NCBI GenBank assembly: GCA_019115525.1
Contig: DXDJ01000024.1
Coordinates: forward strand, 1 to 34,995
DNA length: 34,995 nucleotides
Origin: Candidatus Helicobacter avistercoris
Lineage (GTDB): Bacteria; Campylobacterota; Campylobacteria; Campylobacterales; Helicobacteraceae
Direction: 5' to 3'
Numbering within the stretch: position 1 is the first letter of the stretch; each line of letters starts with the position of its first letter. A program made the translations under genes and the position numbers. This document shows positions 8,816-18,307 of the stretch, one piece after another. The notes under the pieces were generated by a model, which was not told the origin of the DNA, made no database searches, and saw only the letters and a list, made by a program, of their open reading frames with translations.

Positions 8816-10822
8816 ATGAATTTTTATTTTAGCAATGGAAATGAATTCAAAAATATCAAATCTAACGAAAAGAGTTTGGAAAAAGAATTTTCAATCTTTT
8901 TAGATGCAAAACAAATAAGAAGCAAGGATATATATATTAGCACTACAAAAAAGGTACTTCCAGAGTGTCAAAAAAGAGGGATTTTATCGGTAGACAGTGC
9001 CAATCTGGATATTTTTTCACTCACAGATATTGAAGTTATTAAAAATATATGCAACGAGCTTCGAAAGGGTATTCTAGTAGATTTGGACAAAAAATCAAAG
9101 GGTGCTCCACACGCCTGTCTTAATTCAAACTATATTGATTTTTTGACCTATTATCATGCCTATATGTCATATAGAGAAAATCTAAAGTTTGAAGAAAAAT
9201 CCCTTCCGACAACAGGAAACGAAAGTTTTTTTAAAGTTTTTTATAAAGAAAATTGTTCAATACAAGTACAAGCAGTCAATAGCACCAACTATCGTTCATA
9301 TAGCTTAGATCGTTTTTTAAACTATTGTGTTAATCCAAAAAATGAGAGTGGAAGTAGTTATGCTCCAATTCTATTTGATGACATACTTCAACATTCAAAA
9401 ATTATAATCAAAACACAAGCAAAAGACTTAAATAAAAATATAGGAGAAAAACAAATGAGCAATCAAGAAATAAAAAACCAACCTCTTAATCAAATTCTCT
9501 ATGGTTCCCCAGGTACAGGGAAAACTTATAATACGATTGATAGAGCATTGTGTATTCTAGGGTTTGGAGTTATTGTAGATCAAAAATGTATACTTGAGTA
9601 TGAAAAAATTAAAGATGAGCTTGCATATCTTGAAATTAACTTCAATTTCAAAAATGATCGCTCTTGTGCTAAAGCATTATTTGATCACTATTGCAAAGAA
9701 GAATATATTGAGTTTGTGACTTTTCACCAAAGTTATGGACATGAAGAGTTTGTAGAAGGAATCAAACCTATTGAAAAAGACAATGCTGTCATATATAGAA
9801 CACAAGATGGAATTTTTAAAAAAATTTCACTTCGTGCAAATAGAGAAAAAGATTTTGAATCATTTTTTAAATATTTCACAAAAAAGCAAAGAACATTAAG
9901 AGGTAAAGCAGGTACTCCATTGTCTTTTGATAAAAATAGTCGAGGAACATTGACTGTCCACTTTACAAATGGAGAAAAAAATTTGTCCATTGACTACAAT
10001 AAGGTAGTCACGCTTTTCAACCATTTTAAAGATAAAAGAAATGATTTTTATGCAATGAAAAATATTGCCACAGAAATGGAAAAAATTTTGGATATTAAAA
10101 ATATACCACCGACAGCATATTGGACTATTATTGATTTCTATTTCAAAGAGTATCTAAAACCCTACATCCTCATCATTGATGAAATCAATCGAGGAAATAT
10201 CAGCAAGATTTTTGGGGAACTTATTACCCTCATTGAGCCAAGCAAAAGAATTGGAGCAGAAGAGGAGCTAAGAGTAACTCTACCATATAGCCAAACATCT
10301 TTTGGTGTGCCAAATAATCTCTATATCATCGGAACGATGAATACTGCAGATAGAAGCATTACTAGCCTTGATACAGCTCTTAGAAGAAGATTTGAGTTTG
10401 TTGAGATGATGCCTGATGCTACAAAACTTGAAGGCAAAGTAATTGAAGGAATTAATCTCCAAAAAATGCTTACAGCAATCAATGAGAGAATTGAATTCCT
10501 CTATGATAGAGAAAAAACAATCGGACATGCATATTTGCTTGATATCAAAAATCTTGATGACCTCAAAGAGGCATTCCAAAATAAAATCATTCCTTTGCTC
10601 CAAGAGTATTTTTACAGAAACTATACCTTGATTCAAGCAGTTCTCAACGACAATGGGATGATAAAAGAAATTGAAGATTCCAAAAAAACAAGCATCATCA
10701 ATTGCAAGGGATTTAAGAAACTTGAAAATATTGATTTTGAAAGTAAAACAATCTACTCAATCTCCGATGATGAAAACCTTTGGGATGATCCACAGACTTA
10801 TATCAACATCTATGAGGGGTAA
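8816..10822 (+). CDS. mcrB: McrB-like AAA+ GTPase of a modification-dependent restriction system
   Basis: McrB proteins bind modified DNA and use GTP-driven translocation to activate the McrC nuclease. In this 668-residue protein the motor domain has Walker A GSPGTGKT (230-237), Walker B IIDEINRGN (Asp455-Glu456), the McrB-specific MNTADR (508-513) that replaces the usual GTPase base-recognition motif, and an arginine cluster RRR (523-525). Residues 1-213 should be the DNA-recognition domain, but I recognise no known fold in them. I chose the ATG at 8816 because AAAGGAG overlaps the GTG at 8810. The stop overlaps the McrC-like gene. The mcrB label is by class; the target modification is unknown. 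Confidence 0.88.
   Translation: MNFYFSNGNEFKNIKSNEKSLEKEFSIFLDAKQIRSKDIYISTTKKVLPECQKRGILSVDSANLDIFSLTDIEVIKNICNELRKGILVDLDKKSKGAPHACLNSNYIDFLTYYHAYMSYRENLKFEEKSLPTTGNESFFKVFYKENCSIQVQAVNSTNYRSYSLDRFLNYCVNPKNESGSSYAPILFDDILQHSKIIIKTQAKDLNKNIGEKQMSNQEIKNQPLNQILYGSPGTGKTYNTIDRALCILGFGVIVDQKCILEYEKIKDELAYLEINFNFKNDRSCAKALFDHYCKEEYIEFVTFHQSYGHEEFVEGIKPIEKDNAVIYRTQDGIFKKISLRANREKDFESFFKYFTKKQRTLRGKAGTPLSFDKNSRGTLTVHFTNGEKNLSIDYNKVVTLFNHFKDKRNDFYAMKNIATEMEKILDIKNIPPTAYWTIIDFYFKEYLKPYILIIDEINRGNISKIFGELITLIEPSKRIGAEEELRVTLPYSQTSFGVPNNLYIIGTMNTADRSITSLDTALRRRFEFVEMMPDATKLEGKVIEGINLQKMLTAINERIEFLYDREKTIGHAYLLDIKNLDDLKEAFQNKIIPLLQEYFYRNYTLIQAVLNDNGMIKEIEDSKKTSIINCKGFKKLENIDFESKTIYSISDDENLWDDPQTYINIYEG
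9442..9457 (+). promoter_or_regulatory. Internal ribosome-binding site and in-frame ATG in the McrB-like gene
   Basis: AGGAG at 9442-9446 stands 8 bases before an in-frame ATG at 9455 (residue 214), just 16 residues before Walker A. E. coli McrB is known to make a short form lacking the DNA-binding domain from an internal start. The placement here would give the same kind of product of about 455 residues. This is inference from position only. Confidence 0.5.
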
Positions 10823-10827
10823 TGCCA

Positions 10828-12387
10828 ATGAAGCCCCTCATCTACACAATCATTGAATATCAGTCCTTTGGGGCTGATGAGATTGTCAAAACTTGGGAAT
10901 CTCAAGACAAGCTCTTACAATCCGAGCAAACACCTCAAAAAGAAAAAGAGGAGAGAAAAAAACTTCTTGCTACCAAAGCAGAAAAGTTTTTCCAAACCCT
11001 AGAGAAGTTTCAAAAAAGCACAGAGCAAAACGATAAATTCCTCAAACACTGCAATGCAACCAAACTCAAAGCCCAAAACTATGTAGGGATCATCCAAACC
11101 CCTTATGGCACATTAGAGATTTTGCCAAAGTGTTTTAGAGGGGATGCTCTCCAAGAACAAGAGATGAGAAAACCAACACAAGAAGACAAACAAAAACACA
11201 AAAAAGAATTAACAGAATTTTATAATATTGAGAATTTTCAACAGCAGTTTGATTCAAATGACAAACAAAATCAACAAAACAAAGAACAAAAAACCATAAT
11301 AGAATCTTTTAGACTTATTGACACCCCTCAAAAATCCGCACAAAGATTCCTTATCCATTGCCTCACATCACTCAAAGACACGCCATTCAAACAAAGCCAA
11401 ATCTCTTCCATCGACACTTGCAACACCCCTTTGCTTGATGTGTTTATGCAGATGTTTTGCCAAGAGCTTTTAGAGATTTGCAAAAAGGGGATTCGCCACG
11501 ACTATGGCGCTATCGAGGAGAATAGAGCTTATCTCAAAGGCAAACTTCTCTTTAGCGGACAAATCCGACACAATCTCGTGCATAAAGAACGCTTCTATAC
11601 AAGCAGTGATGAATACATCACCGACATTGCAAGCAATCGCCTCATCAAATCCACTTTGGAACTTATCCACTCCAAAGCCACATCTCACGCCACTCTTACG
11701 CTTATCAATCAATGCCTTGAGGTTTTTGAAGAGATTCCAAGCAGTGGCAATATAGAGGGGGATTTCCTCTCTTGCACGAGCTCAAGGCACTTTAGCTACT
11801 ATGACAACCTTTTGGAGTGGTGCAAACTTTTCTTGCAAGGTAATAGTTTTTCAGCCTATAGTGGAGAGAGCAAGGCTTATGCCCTCCTCTTCCCTATGGA
11901 AAAGCTCTTTGAATCCTATGTAGCCCACATGCTCAAAAAAAGCAATCCAAACGCAACCATCCATGCCCAAAACTCAAGCCAACATCTTCTCTATACCAAA
12001 AATAACTCACCTCTCTTTAAACTCAAACCTGATTTGCTTTTTGAGATAAAGGAAAAAGAAGGAAAAGAAAAAAGAAAAATCGTCGCCGATACCAAATGGA
12101 AGCCCCTCAAAAATGCTGAGGACAAAAAGCACGGGATCGCCCAAAGTGATCTCTATCAAGTCTTTGCTTACGCTCATTATCATGAGGCTTCTGAAGTTTG
12201 GCTCATTTATCCCAAACTTTACGAGCAAAACGACAGAGAAGAAGGAGAGATTAAAAAGATTATTGATAATCTAAAAGAATGGAATGCACAAGAACACTAT
12301 TATTGCCACCCTTGTGCTTTTAAAGAAACACTAAAACATCACAAAATAGAGCTAAAAATCTTTTTTGCCCCTCTAGCCTTCCACTAG
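10828..12387 (+). CDS. mcrC: McrC-like PD-(D/E)XK nuclease subunit
   Basis: McrC is the cutting subunit that docks on the McrB ring. The 519-residue protein has the family segment YVGIIQTPYGTLEILPK near residues 88-104. A C-terminal nuclease core is visible as KPDLLF (Asp402) and VADTKWK (Asp421-x-Lys423), followed by QVFAYAHYH. A Lys/Gln-rich stretch (about 108-155) looks like a linker. A first ATG at 10822 overlaps the upstream stop as TAATG. The second, two codons on, is 8 bases behind GAGGGG and is preferred. Translation is coupled to the McrB-like gene. The mcrC label is by class. Confidence 0.86.
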   Translation: MKPLIYTIIEYQSFGADEIVKTWESQDKLLQSEQTPQKEKEERKKLLATKAEKFFQTLEKFQKSTEQNDKFLKHCNATKLKAQNYVGIIQTPYGTLEILPKCFRGDALQEQEMRKPTQEDKQKHKKELTEFYNIENFQQQFDSNDKQNQQNKEQKTIIESFRLIDTPQKSAQRFLIHCLTSLKDTPFKQSQISSIDTCNTPLLDVFMQMFCQELLEICKKGIRHDYGAIEENRAYLKGKLLFSGQIRHNLVHKERFYTSSDEYITDIASNRLIKSTLELIHSKATSHATLTLINQCLEVFEEIPSSGNIEGDFLSCTSSRHFSYYDNLLEWCKLFLQGNSFSAYSGESKAYALLFPMEKLFESYVAHMLKKSNPNATIHAQNSSQHLLYTKNNSPLFKLKPDLLFEIKEKEGKEKRKIVADTKWKPLKNAEDKKHGIAQSDLYQVFAYAHYHEASEVWLIYPKLYEQNDREEGEIKKIIDNLKEWNAQEHYYCHPCAFKETLKHHKIELKIFFAPLAFH

Positions 12388-12429
12388 AGGATCTCTCCCT
12401 TCTTTATCCCATTATTTACGACATTTACT

Positions 12430-14343
12430 CTATTTTTTAGCACTCTTTATACTCTTCTGCCAACCCTTGCTTGCTCTTTTTACTACCTCAAGTACGCTAT
12501 CCATTCCTCCAGCAAGGGAGAATAGCCAGTATTTATGTAAGAAAATAAGTTCGATTTGTTTAGCTCTTCTTTGCATTTCATCTTGTGTATTTTTCACCAG
12601 CACTTTGGCAATATCCATTTCTTGATGAAAAATATAGGATTGCAGAGCATCGATAAATGTGGCTGAGAAGATTGGATCTTTGAAATACTCTTTGATCTTT
12701 TCAATCTCTTTGCTAAGTTTGTCAAGCTTTTTATACTCTATGCTCTCTAGCTTATTTTCCTCATTGAGCTTTTCTAGCTCCTCACAGCATTCTGCAACTT
12801 TGAGAAAGACTTTTTCGATCTTTTTTTGCTTGGATTTTCCCTCTTTAAGCCATAGTTTGCATCTCTCAGAAATGATTTGCATATTTTGCTCTACCACTTC
12901 TTGTGTTGGGAAGTTCAAAGCAAGTTTGGCTTTTGGCTCTTTGGGAATAGAGGCAATTGCATCTTTGAAGGGAATCTCTTTGCTTCCCTCTATTCTTGCT
13001 CCTCCCTCAGTGGAGTTGATAACCTCCAAAGGATAGGGAGTGTTGGCAATGTCTCGCTCATAGAAGTTCAAAAACATCTTCCATACCGTGGTGCTTTCCA
13101 CTTCCCCTCCTCCACCATATTTTGTAACAAAGACTTTGTTTTCTTTTGGCTTGATTTCATCTGCTCCATAGATAGCATCTTTTGAGTGTGAGCTTCCATC
13201 TTCGCCAAATGCCAAATCTTGACCAATAATAATGCAACGCTTAAATCTTGAATGCACCACCATTTCATACGCCATATTTGCAGCACTCATTCCAATACCA
13301 ATATAGCCATATTCATCGATCCCAAAATAAGTGGTGTAGCCAAAAGGACGGAAGCTGTATTGAATGAGACCTCCCTTTTCTTCTACGGCCTTTTTTAGTC
13401 GTGGATGCACGATAGAAGTTAGGGCAAACACCACGCCTTCAAATGCTTCTTTTGGTGTTTCTTCATAGAATTTTGCCGTAGCCTCTACTCTCTCAAGTGA
13501 AAGCACAACATCAGGCTTGATTCCATGCTTATAGAGGATTGGAAAAGAAGCATCGATACAAAAGAGCGTCGCATAAGGAGCGATCTCTTTTAAAAGTGGA
13601 AGCTGTTTATAAAGACTTGGTCCAGTAGCAACAATGATGGCTGTATCTCTCCCCCTTAGCTGGGTGATAAGATCCACAAGACTTGGAGAGCAAAGAGAAG
13701 AAGGGAGATTTGCAATATGATGCTCAATCCCAACAATTGCATCATGAGCGTCATTCCCCACGGATACAACAGCATGTTCTATGGCCTTAATAAAGTAAGA
13801 GTTAAGAGTGTATAGCTCATCATAATAATTCTCATAATAATAGGCACTACAAGCCTCAAGCATATAAGTTTTGGCATAAAGTTTGGAGTGCTTATCTTTA
13901 TCAAAAAGATTTAATACCTCTTGATACCCTACTTTCTCTCCCCATAGCAAAACAAGTTTGCCCTCTAAAATTTCATTTGAAAAATCAATAAAATGCAAAG
14001 CGATGAACAAAATCTCAAGCTCAAGCTCAACAACTACAATCCTCTTTCTAATCTCATTTCCTAGCAAAAGTTTATAGAGCACGCCATTTCCCATGCCATA
14101 AAAATACATATAAGGATAATAGGCATATTCGCTTAGCTCATTAAACCTCCTCATACTTTCCTCAAGCGGACTTGTAAGATAGAGAGGTTTTTCTCTTTTT
14201 TTGTCAAAAATATTATAGTTTGCCACATCCTCACCCATAAAAACTTCATATTTTTCATTAGGTTTGTGAGATTGAAGCAAAAGTGCAAGCGTAGGATTTG
14301 TGATTGCAATAGAAGCTAGATTGCTTTGGAAAAAATCTTTCAT
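12430..14343 (-). CDS. Maf-family motility accessory factor (flagellin glycosylation)
   Basis: The 637-residue protein belongs to the Maf/MptE-like (DUF115) family, known in Campylobacter and Helicobacter for flagellin modification with nonulosonic acids. The nucleotide-sugar-binding core is visible as AIIVATGPSLYKQLPLLKEI and LFCIDASFPILYKHGIKPDVVLSLE (about residues 233-285), then a RCIIIGQDLAFGEDGSSHSKDA segment. The C-terminal 150 residues are rich in Lys and Glu and probably coiled coil. It follows flaB after 48 bases with no strong terminator, so the two are likely cotranscribed. H. pylori has an equivalent gene (HP0114) beside flaB. The sugar it transfers cannot be read from the sequence. 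Confidence 0.88.
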   Translation of the reverse strand: MKDFFQSNLASIAITNPTLALLLQSHKPNEKYEVFMGEDVANYNIFDKKREKPLYLTSPLEESMRRFNELSEYAYYPYMYFYGMGNGVLYKLLLGNEIRKRIVVVELELEILFIALHFIDFSNEILEGKLVLLWGEKVGYQEVLNLFDKDKHSKLYAKTYMLEACSAYYYENYYDELYTLNSYFIKAIEHAVVSVGNDAHDAIVGIEHHIANLPSSLCSPSLVDLITQLRGRDTAIIVATGPSLYKQLPLLKEIAPYATLFCIDASFPILYKHGIKPDVVLSLERVEATAKFYEETPKEAFEGVVFALTSIVHPRLKKAVEEKGGLIQYSFRPFGYTTYFGIDEYGYIGIGMSAANMAYEMVVHSRFKRCIIIGQDLAFGEDGSSHSKDAIYGADEIKPKENKVFVTKYGGGGEVESTTVWKMFLNFYERDIANTPYPLEVINSTEGGARIEGSKEIPFKDAIASIPKEPKAKLALNFPTQEVVEQNMQIISERCKLWLKEGKSKQKKIEKVFLKVAECCEELEKLNEENKLESIEYKKLDKLSKEIEKIKEYFKDPIFSATFIDALQSYIFHQEMDIAKVLVKNTQDEMQRRAKQIELIFLHKYWLFSLAGGMDSVLEVVKRASKGWQKSIKSAKK

Positions 14344-14369
14344 TATTGTGCCTTAAGGGTAAGATATCC

Positions 14370-14382
14370 CCCCAAAGAGGGG
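14370..14382 (-). other. Short GC hairpin between flaB and maf
   Basis: Four C:G pairs (14370-14373 with 14379-14382) close a 5-base loop about 10 bases behind the flaB stop. No T-run follows on the minus strand, so it is not a convincing terminator. It could slow decay or partly reduce read-through from flaB into maf. Confidence 0.35.
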
Positions 14383-14391
14383 AAAAGAGGA

Positions 14392-15936
14392 TTATTGAAG
14401 AAGCTTGAGAACGTTTTGTTGTACCGCATTGGCTTGTGCCATAGCATAGCTTCCGCTCTGTGCCAAAATGTTGTGTTTTGAGAATGTTGCAGATTCTGCA
14501 GCAAAGTCAACATCTCTAATTTGCGATTCTGCAGCCTTAACATTGACTTGTGTTACAGAAATGTTGTTGATTGTTGATGTGAGCTGATTTTGCACAGAAC
14601 CCATATCTGCTCTAATCTTGTCAAGCTGAATTCTTGCTGATTCTGCCATATCCATTACAATCATTGCACCCTCCAAACTTGTAACACCAGAGCTTAGACC
14701 TTGTGCATTTAGACTCGCTTGAGCTCCGTTTGCATTTGCACCAGAAGCTGAGGCAACATCAGCATTGAAATCTCCTAGCAAAGATCGCAAAGCAATCGTA
14801 GCTTCCGCCACACCTTGAGCTGAGTGGAATCCAACATGACTAAAGTTTGTTCCACTAATGACGATATCTCTAGCATTGGTTCGAACAAGAGTTAGACGAC
14901 CAACAATTGCGTGATTTGTTCCGGAGATTCCCGCGAAGTTTCCTCCTCCAAATACCGCACCTGTCGCACTCGTTGTTTGAATCGAAATCGCTCTTCCATC
15001 AATACTCTTTACATTGATTCTTCCTGTAATATCGATAAATGCCTCAACACCTGTTGAATCTTTAACCGCATTGATCGCATTGATAAGCTTTCCATCCGCA
15101 TCGTTTTTCTTAACATCATTGATCGTTCCGATATTTACGCCATTGATTGTAAGACCACGCACTGTTCCTGACTGCACAGGCTGTCCTCCTGTTGCCATAA
15201 CATTCCAACTTGCTCTTACACCAAGTTTGTCAGAATAGCGATTAATTGCCTCACTGAGCACACCAATACCAGTTCCTGCTGAGTTTGAAATCTTAACTGT
15301 TTCAATTGCATATTCTTCTGTTCCATTAACTTCTTTGAAATTGAAAGATACTTCGGTTAGATTTTTAGCCGCCGCACTTGCTTTCATACCATCTGCATTA
15401 ATAGATGAACTCTCCATTCTCACATGTCCAATCTTGTCTGATGTAGTTGCACCAATAGAAGCCTTGATTGTTGTGTTTGAGAATGCACCGATTTGGAACT
15501 CTTTGTTAGTAAATGCACCTGAGAGCATTTGCTGACCATTGAAGCTTGTAGTGTTGGCAATATTATCCAACTCTTCAAGCAATCTTGTAATATCAGCTTG
15601 AAGTGCCTTTCTTGTCTCTGTTGTTTGACCATCTTGAGCAGCTTGGATTGCTTTTGTTTTGATCGTATCCAAGATTTTGATCTGCTCATCCATCGCCTTA
15701 TCGGCAACTTGAATCATACCAATAGCATCATTGGCATTCTTGACTGCTTGTCCCAAGCTCTCACTTTGTGATCTCAAAGAATCCGCAATCGCCATACCTG
15801 AAGCATCATCGGCTGCTTTATTGATTCTAAGTCCAGAGCTCAATTTCTCAAGTGAAGAGCTCAACGCACGGTTGTTTTGCACGCCAATGGTATGAGCATT
15901 GAGTGCAGCTACGTTAGTGTTTATCCTAAAACCCAT
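14392..15936 (-). CDS. flaB: Flagellin B
   Basis: This 514-residue flagellin matches the Helicobacter FlaB type in its start ([23 protein letters not shown]) and in its length, and differs from FlaA, which starts AFQVNTN. The D0/D1 helices are at residues 1-175 and about 415-514, ending [14 protein letters not shown]. The middle is variable. FlaB is the minor, hook-proximal flagellin in H. pylori. The segment [16 protein letters not shown] is the variant seen in epsilonproteobacterial flagellins that escape TLR5. The ATG has AAGGA 6 bases upstream and a sigma-54 promoter. Maf follows in the same direction. Confidence 0.95.
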   Translation of the reverse strand: MGFRINTNVAALNAHTIGVQNNRALSSSLEKLSSGLRINKAADDASGMAIADSLRSQSESLGQAVKNANDAIGMIQVADKAMDEQIKILDTIKTKAIQAAQDGQTTETRKALQADITRLLEELDNIANTTSFNGQQMLSGAFTNKEFQIGAFSNTTIKASIGATTSDKIGHVRMESSSINADGMKASAAAKNLTEVSFNFKEVNGTEEYAIETVKISNSAGTGIGVLSEAINRYSDKLGVRASWNVMATGGQPVQSGTVRGLTINGVNIGTINDVKKNDADGKLINAINAVKDSTGVEAFIDITGRINVKSIDGRAISIQTTSATGAVFGGGNFAGISGTNHAIVGRLTLVRTNARDIVISGTNFSHVGFHSAQGVAEATIALRSLLGDFNADVASASGANANGAQASLNAQGLSSGVTSLEGAMIVMDMAESARIQLDKIRADMGSVQNQLTSTINNISVTQVNVKAAESQIRDVDFAAESATFSKHNILAQSGSYAMAQANAVQQNVLKLLQ

Positions 15937-15976
15937 CTTGTATCCTTACTAAAAAAGTTTTTACGTAAGGACAAAT

Positions 15977-15993
15977 AGCAACTAGTGTTCCAA
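15977..15993 (-). promoter_or_regulatory. Sigma-54 (RpoN) promoter of flaB
   Basis: The minus strand reads TTGGAACACTAGTTGCT. The GG (-24) and GC (-12) are separated by exactly 10 bases, and TTGGAAC/TTGCT match the sigma-54 consensus well. The start would be near 15966, 30 bases before the flaB ATG. flaB is known to be RpoN-dependent in H. pylori. Confidence 0.88.
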
Positions 15994-16050
15994 CTTTTTA
16001 AACACCCCTATTTTGCAGACAAAAAAACAATTTTCTTGATACATTTCACA

Positions 16051-16076
16051 TATAATTCACAAAAGCCATTTATAAT
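16051..16076 (+). promoter_or_regulatory. Two candidate -10 boxes upstream of topA
   Basis: TATAAT occurs at 16051-16056 and again at 16071-16076, giving starts near 16063 and 16083 and leaders of about 45 and 25 bases. A TTGATA at 16036 is only 9 bases from the first box and so cannot act as its -35 box. Confidence 0.5.
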
Positions 16077-16107
16077 GTATGCAAAATTCATCACAAAGAG
16101 AAAAACA

Positions 16108-18306
16108 ATGAAAAACCTTATCATCGTAGAGTCTCCTGCAAAAGCAAAGACTATTGCCAACTTTCTTGGAAAAGATTATGAAGTGATTGCAAGTAAAGGA
16201 CATATTCGAGATTTACCTCAAAATAAATTTGGGATCAAAATCAAAGATAAAGAATTTATCCCTGATTATGTTGTTTCAAGCGATCACAAAGATGTTGTAG
16301 AAAAGATCAAAACTCTTGCTAAAAAATCCGATCAAATCTACATCGCAACCGATGAGGATCGTGAAGGTGAAGCCATAGGTTACCATATCACTCAAGCCAT
16401 TGGAGGAGATGCTCAAGAGTATCCACGCATAGTTTTTCACGAAATTACAAAGAGTGCTATCACTCATGCTTTGCAGACTCCAAGACATATTGATATGGAC
16501 AAAGTTGATGCACAACAAGCTAGAAGACTGCTGGATCGAATCGTAGGTTTCAAACTTAGTGGCTTAATAGCCAACAAAATCCAAAAAGGCTTAAGTGCAG
16601 GAAGAGTGCAAAGTAGCACACTCAAAATCGTCGTAGATAGAGAAAGAGAGATTCAAGCCTTCAAACCCATAAGATATTTTAGTATTAGTGGAATTTTTGC
16701 TCAAAATCTCAACACGGAGCTTATTGAATACAAGGGTAGAAAAATCGAAAAGCTCACTTTAAAAGATGAGAGCGAAGTAGAAGAAATGCTAAAAGTTTTA
16801 CAATCACAAAGCTATCAAGTCAGCGAGATTAGCAAAAAAAGCAAAAAAACTTCTACACCTCCTCCATTTATGACCTCAACACTCCAACAAAGTGCCTCAA
16901 ATCTTCTAGGCTTCTCTCCCAAAAAAACAATGAGTCTAGCTCAAAAACTCTATGAGGGAGTTCAAACCCATGCAGGAATCATGGGGGCAATCACTTATAT
17001 GAGAACAGATAGTCTAAACATCGCCAAAGAAGCACAAGAAAAAGCAAAAGAAGTCTTACTCAAAACCTATGGCAAAGATTTTGTGCCAAGCAAACCCAAA
17101 AACTACACCACCAAAAGCAAAGGAGCTCAAGAAGCTCACGAAGCAATCCGTCCGACAAATCTAGACTTCACTCCAGAGATTGCAAAAGGTTTTTTGAGTA
17201 ATGATGAATATAAACTCTACACTCTCATCTACAATCGCTTCTTAGCTTCACAAAGCACGGATGCGGAGTTTGAAAGTCAAACCTTACTTATCTCTTCTGA
17301 GAGTGGGGTTTTCAAAGCAAGTGGAAGCAAGCTTGTATTTGAAGGATTCTACAAAATCACTGGAAGTGAAGACAAAGATAAACTTCTTCCTCCACTCAAA
17401 GAAGGTGAAAAGCTTCAAACACAAGAGATTTTAAGCAAAGAGCATTTCACTGAAGCACCTTCTAGATATTCTGAAGCAAGTTTGATTAAAACTATGGAGA
17501 GTTTAGGTATTGGTCGTCCAAGTACCTATGCTCCTACGATCTCTCTACTCTCAAGCCGAGAATACATCAAAGTAGAAAAAAAGCAGATCTTCGCTCTTGA
17601 AAGTGCTTTTAAAGTAACGCAAATGCTCGAAGAGTATTTTAATGAAATTGTTGATAGTCACTTCACTGCAAAACTCGAAGAAGAACTTGATGATATTGCG
17701 GAGAAAAAGGAACAATGGCAAGAAGTGCTTTGGAGATTTTATGAACCATTTGAAAAAAAACTCACAGAAGGAAAGAGTGCTATCCCTTCTCAAAAAATAG
17801 CCATCCCCACTGGTGAGCAATGTCCAGAGTGTGGAAGTGAGCTAATCAAAAGAAATGGAAGATATGGCGAGTTTGTAGCTTGTAGTGGTTATCCTAAGTG
17901 TAAATACATCAAAAAAGATGCACCCAAAATCGAAAATGAATCAACAGAGGATTTTGGTGTATGCGAAAAATGTGGAAGTGCAATGGTCAAAAAAACAGGA
18001 AGAAGAGGAGAGTTTTTGGCTTGCAGTGCTTATCCTAAGTGCAAAAATGCCAAACCCCTCAATCCTACACCTCAAAAACCCCTTAAAATCAAATGCCCTG
18101 AGTGTGGAGGAGAGATTTTGCAACGCAATAGTAGAAGAGGAGCATTTTTTGGGTGTGGGAATTATCCAAAATGTACTTTTGTTTCAAAATACGAACCCAT
18201 TGCTGATCCAAAATGTCCAGAATGTGGCTATATGATGGCACAGAGAACTTATAGAGGGAAAGAAATTTGTGAGTGTATAAAATGTAAAACAAAGGTGGAA
18301 AAATAA
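16108..18306 (+). CDS. topA: DNA topoisomerase I
   Basis: TopA relaxes negative supercoils by cutting one strand through a tyrosyl-DNA link. The 732-residue protein starts MKNLIIVESPAKAKTI with the TOPRIM domain (ATDEDREGEAIG holds the metal-binding acidic residues). The catalytic Tyr297 is in GAITYMRTDS. The C-terminal 180 residues carry four Cys4 zinc ribbons, each with CPECG or CEKCG and a second Cys pair. The open frame extends 41 codons upstream to 15985, but that part crosses the promoters and is not family-like, so I use the ATG at 16108. A TopA gene beside flaB is the H. pylori arrangement. Confidence 0.96.
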   Translation: MKNLIIVESPAKAKTIANFLGKDYEVIASKGHIRDLPQNKFGIKIKDKEFIPDYVVSSDHKDVVEKIKTLAKKSDQIYIATDEDREGEAIGYHITQAIGGDAQEYPRIVFHEITKSAITHALQTPRHIDMDKVDAQQARRLLDRIVGFKLSGLIANKIQKGLSAGRVQSSTLKIVVDREREIQAFKPIRYFSISGIFAQNLNTELIEYKGRKIEKLTLKDESEVEEMLKVLQSQSYQVSEISKKSKKTSTPPPFMTSTLQQSASNLLGFSPKKTMSLAQKLYEGVQTHAGIMGAITYMRTDSLNIAKEAQEKAKEVLLKTYGKDFVPSKPKNYTTKSKGAQEAHEAIRPTNLDFTPEIAKGFLSNDEYKLYTLIYNRFLASQSTDAEFESQTLLISSESGVFKASGSKLVFEGFYKITGSEDKDKLLPPLKEGEKLQTQEILSKEHFTEAPSRYSEASLIKTMESLGIGRPSTYAPTISLLSSREYIKVEKKQIFALESAFKVTQMLEEYFNEIVDSHFTAKLEEELDDIAEKKEQWQEVLWRFYEPFEKKLTEGKSAIPSQKIAIPTGEQCPECGSELIKRNGRYGEFVACSGYPKCKYIKKDAPKIENESTEDFGVCEKCGSAMVKKTGRRGEFLACSAYPKCKNAKPLNPTPQKPLKIKCPECGGEILQRNSRRGAFFGCGNYPKCTFVSKYEPIADPKCPECGYMMAQRTYRGKEICECIKCKTKVEK

Positions 18307-18307
18307 T

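Noticed and set aside
10280-10636. Antisense open frame in the McrB-like gene
   Set aside because: It is opposite to the conserved MNTADR and arginine-finger segment and has no support of its own.
12388-12429. Terminator between the convergent mcrC and maf genes
   Set aside because: Only a 4-bp stem with a 3-base loop can be drawn and no T-run follows it.
15014-15771. Several open frames opposite or within flaB
   Set aside because: They come from the biased codon use of the flagellin gene; none has a start site or recognisable protein pattern.
16036-16056. TTGATA and TATAAT upstream of topA as one promoter
   Set aside because: The spacing is only 9 bases, too short for sigma-70.
15985-16107. 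Longer topA start
   Set aside because: The 41 extra codons cross the topA -10 boxes and the flaB sigma-54 site and do not resemble TopA.
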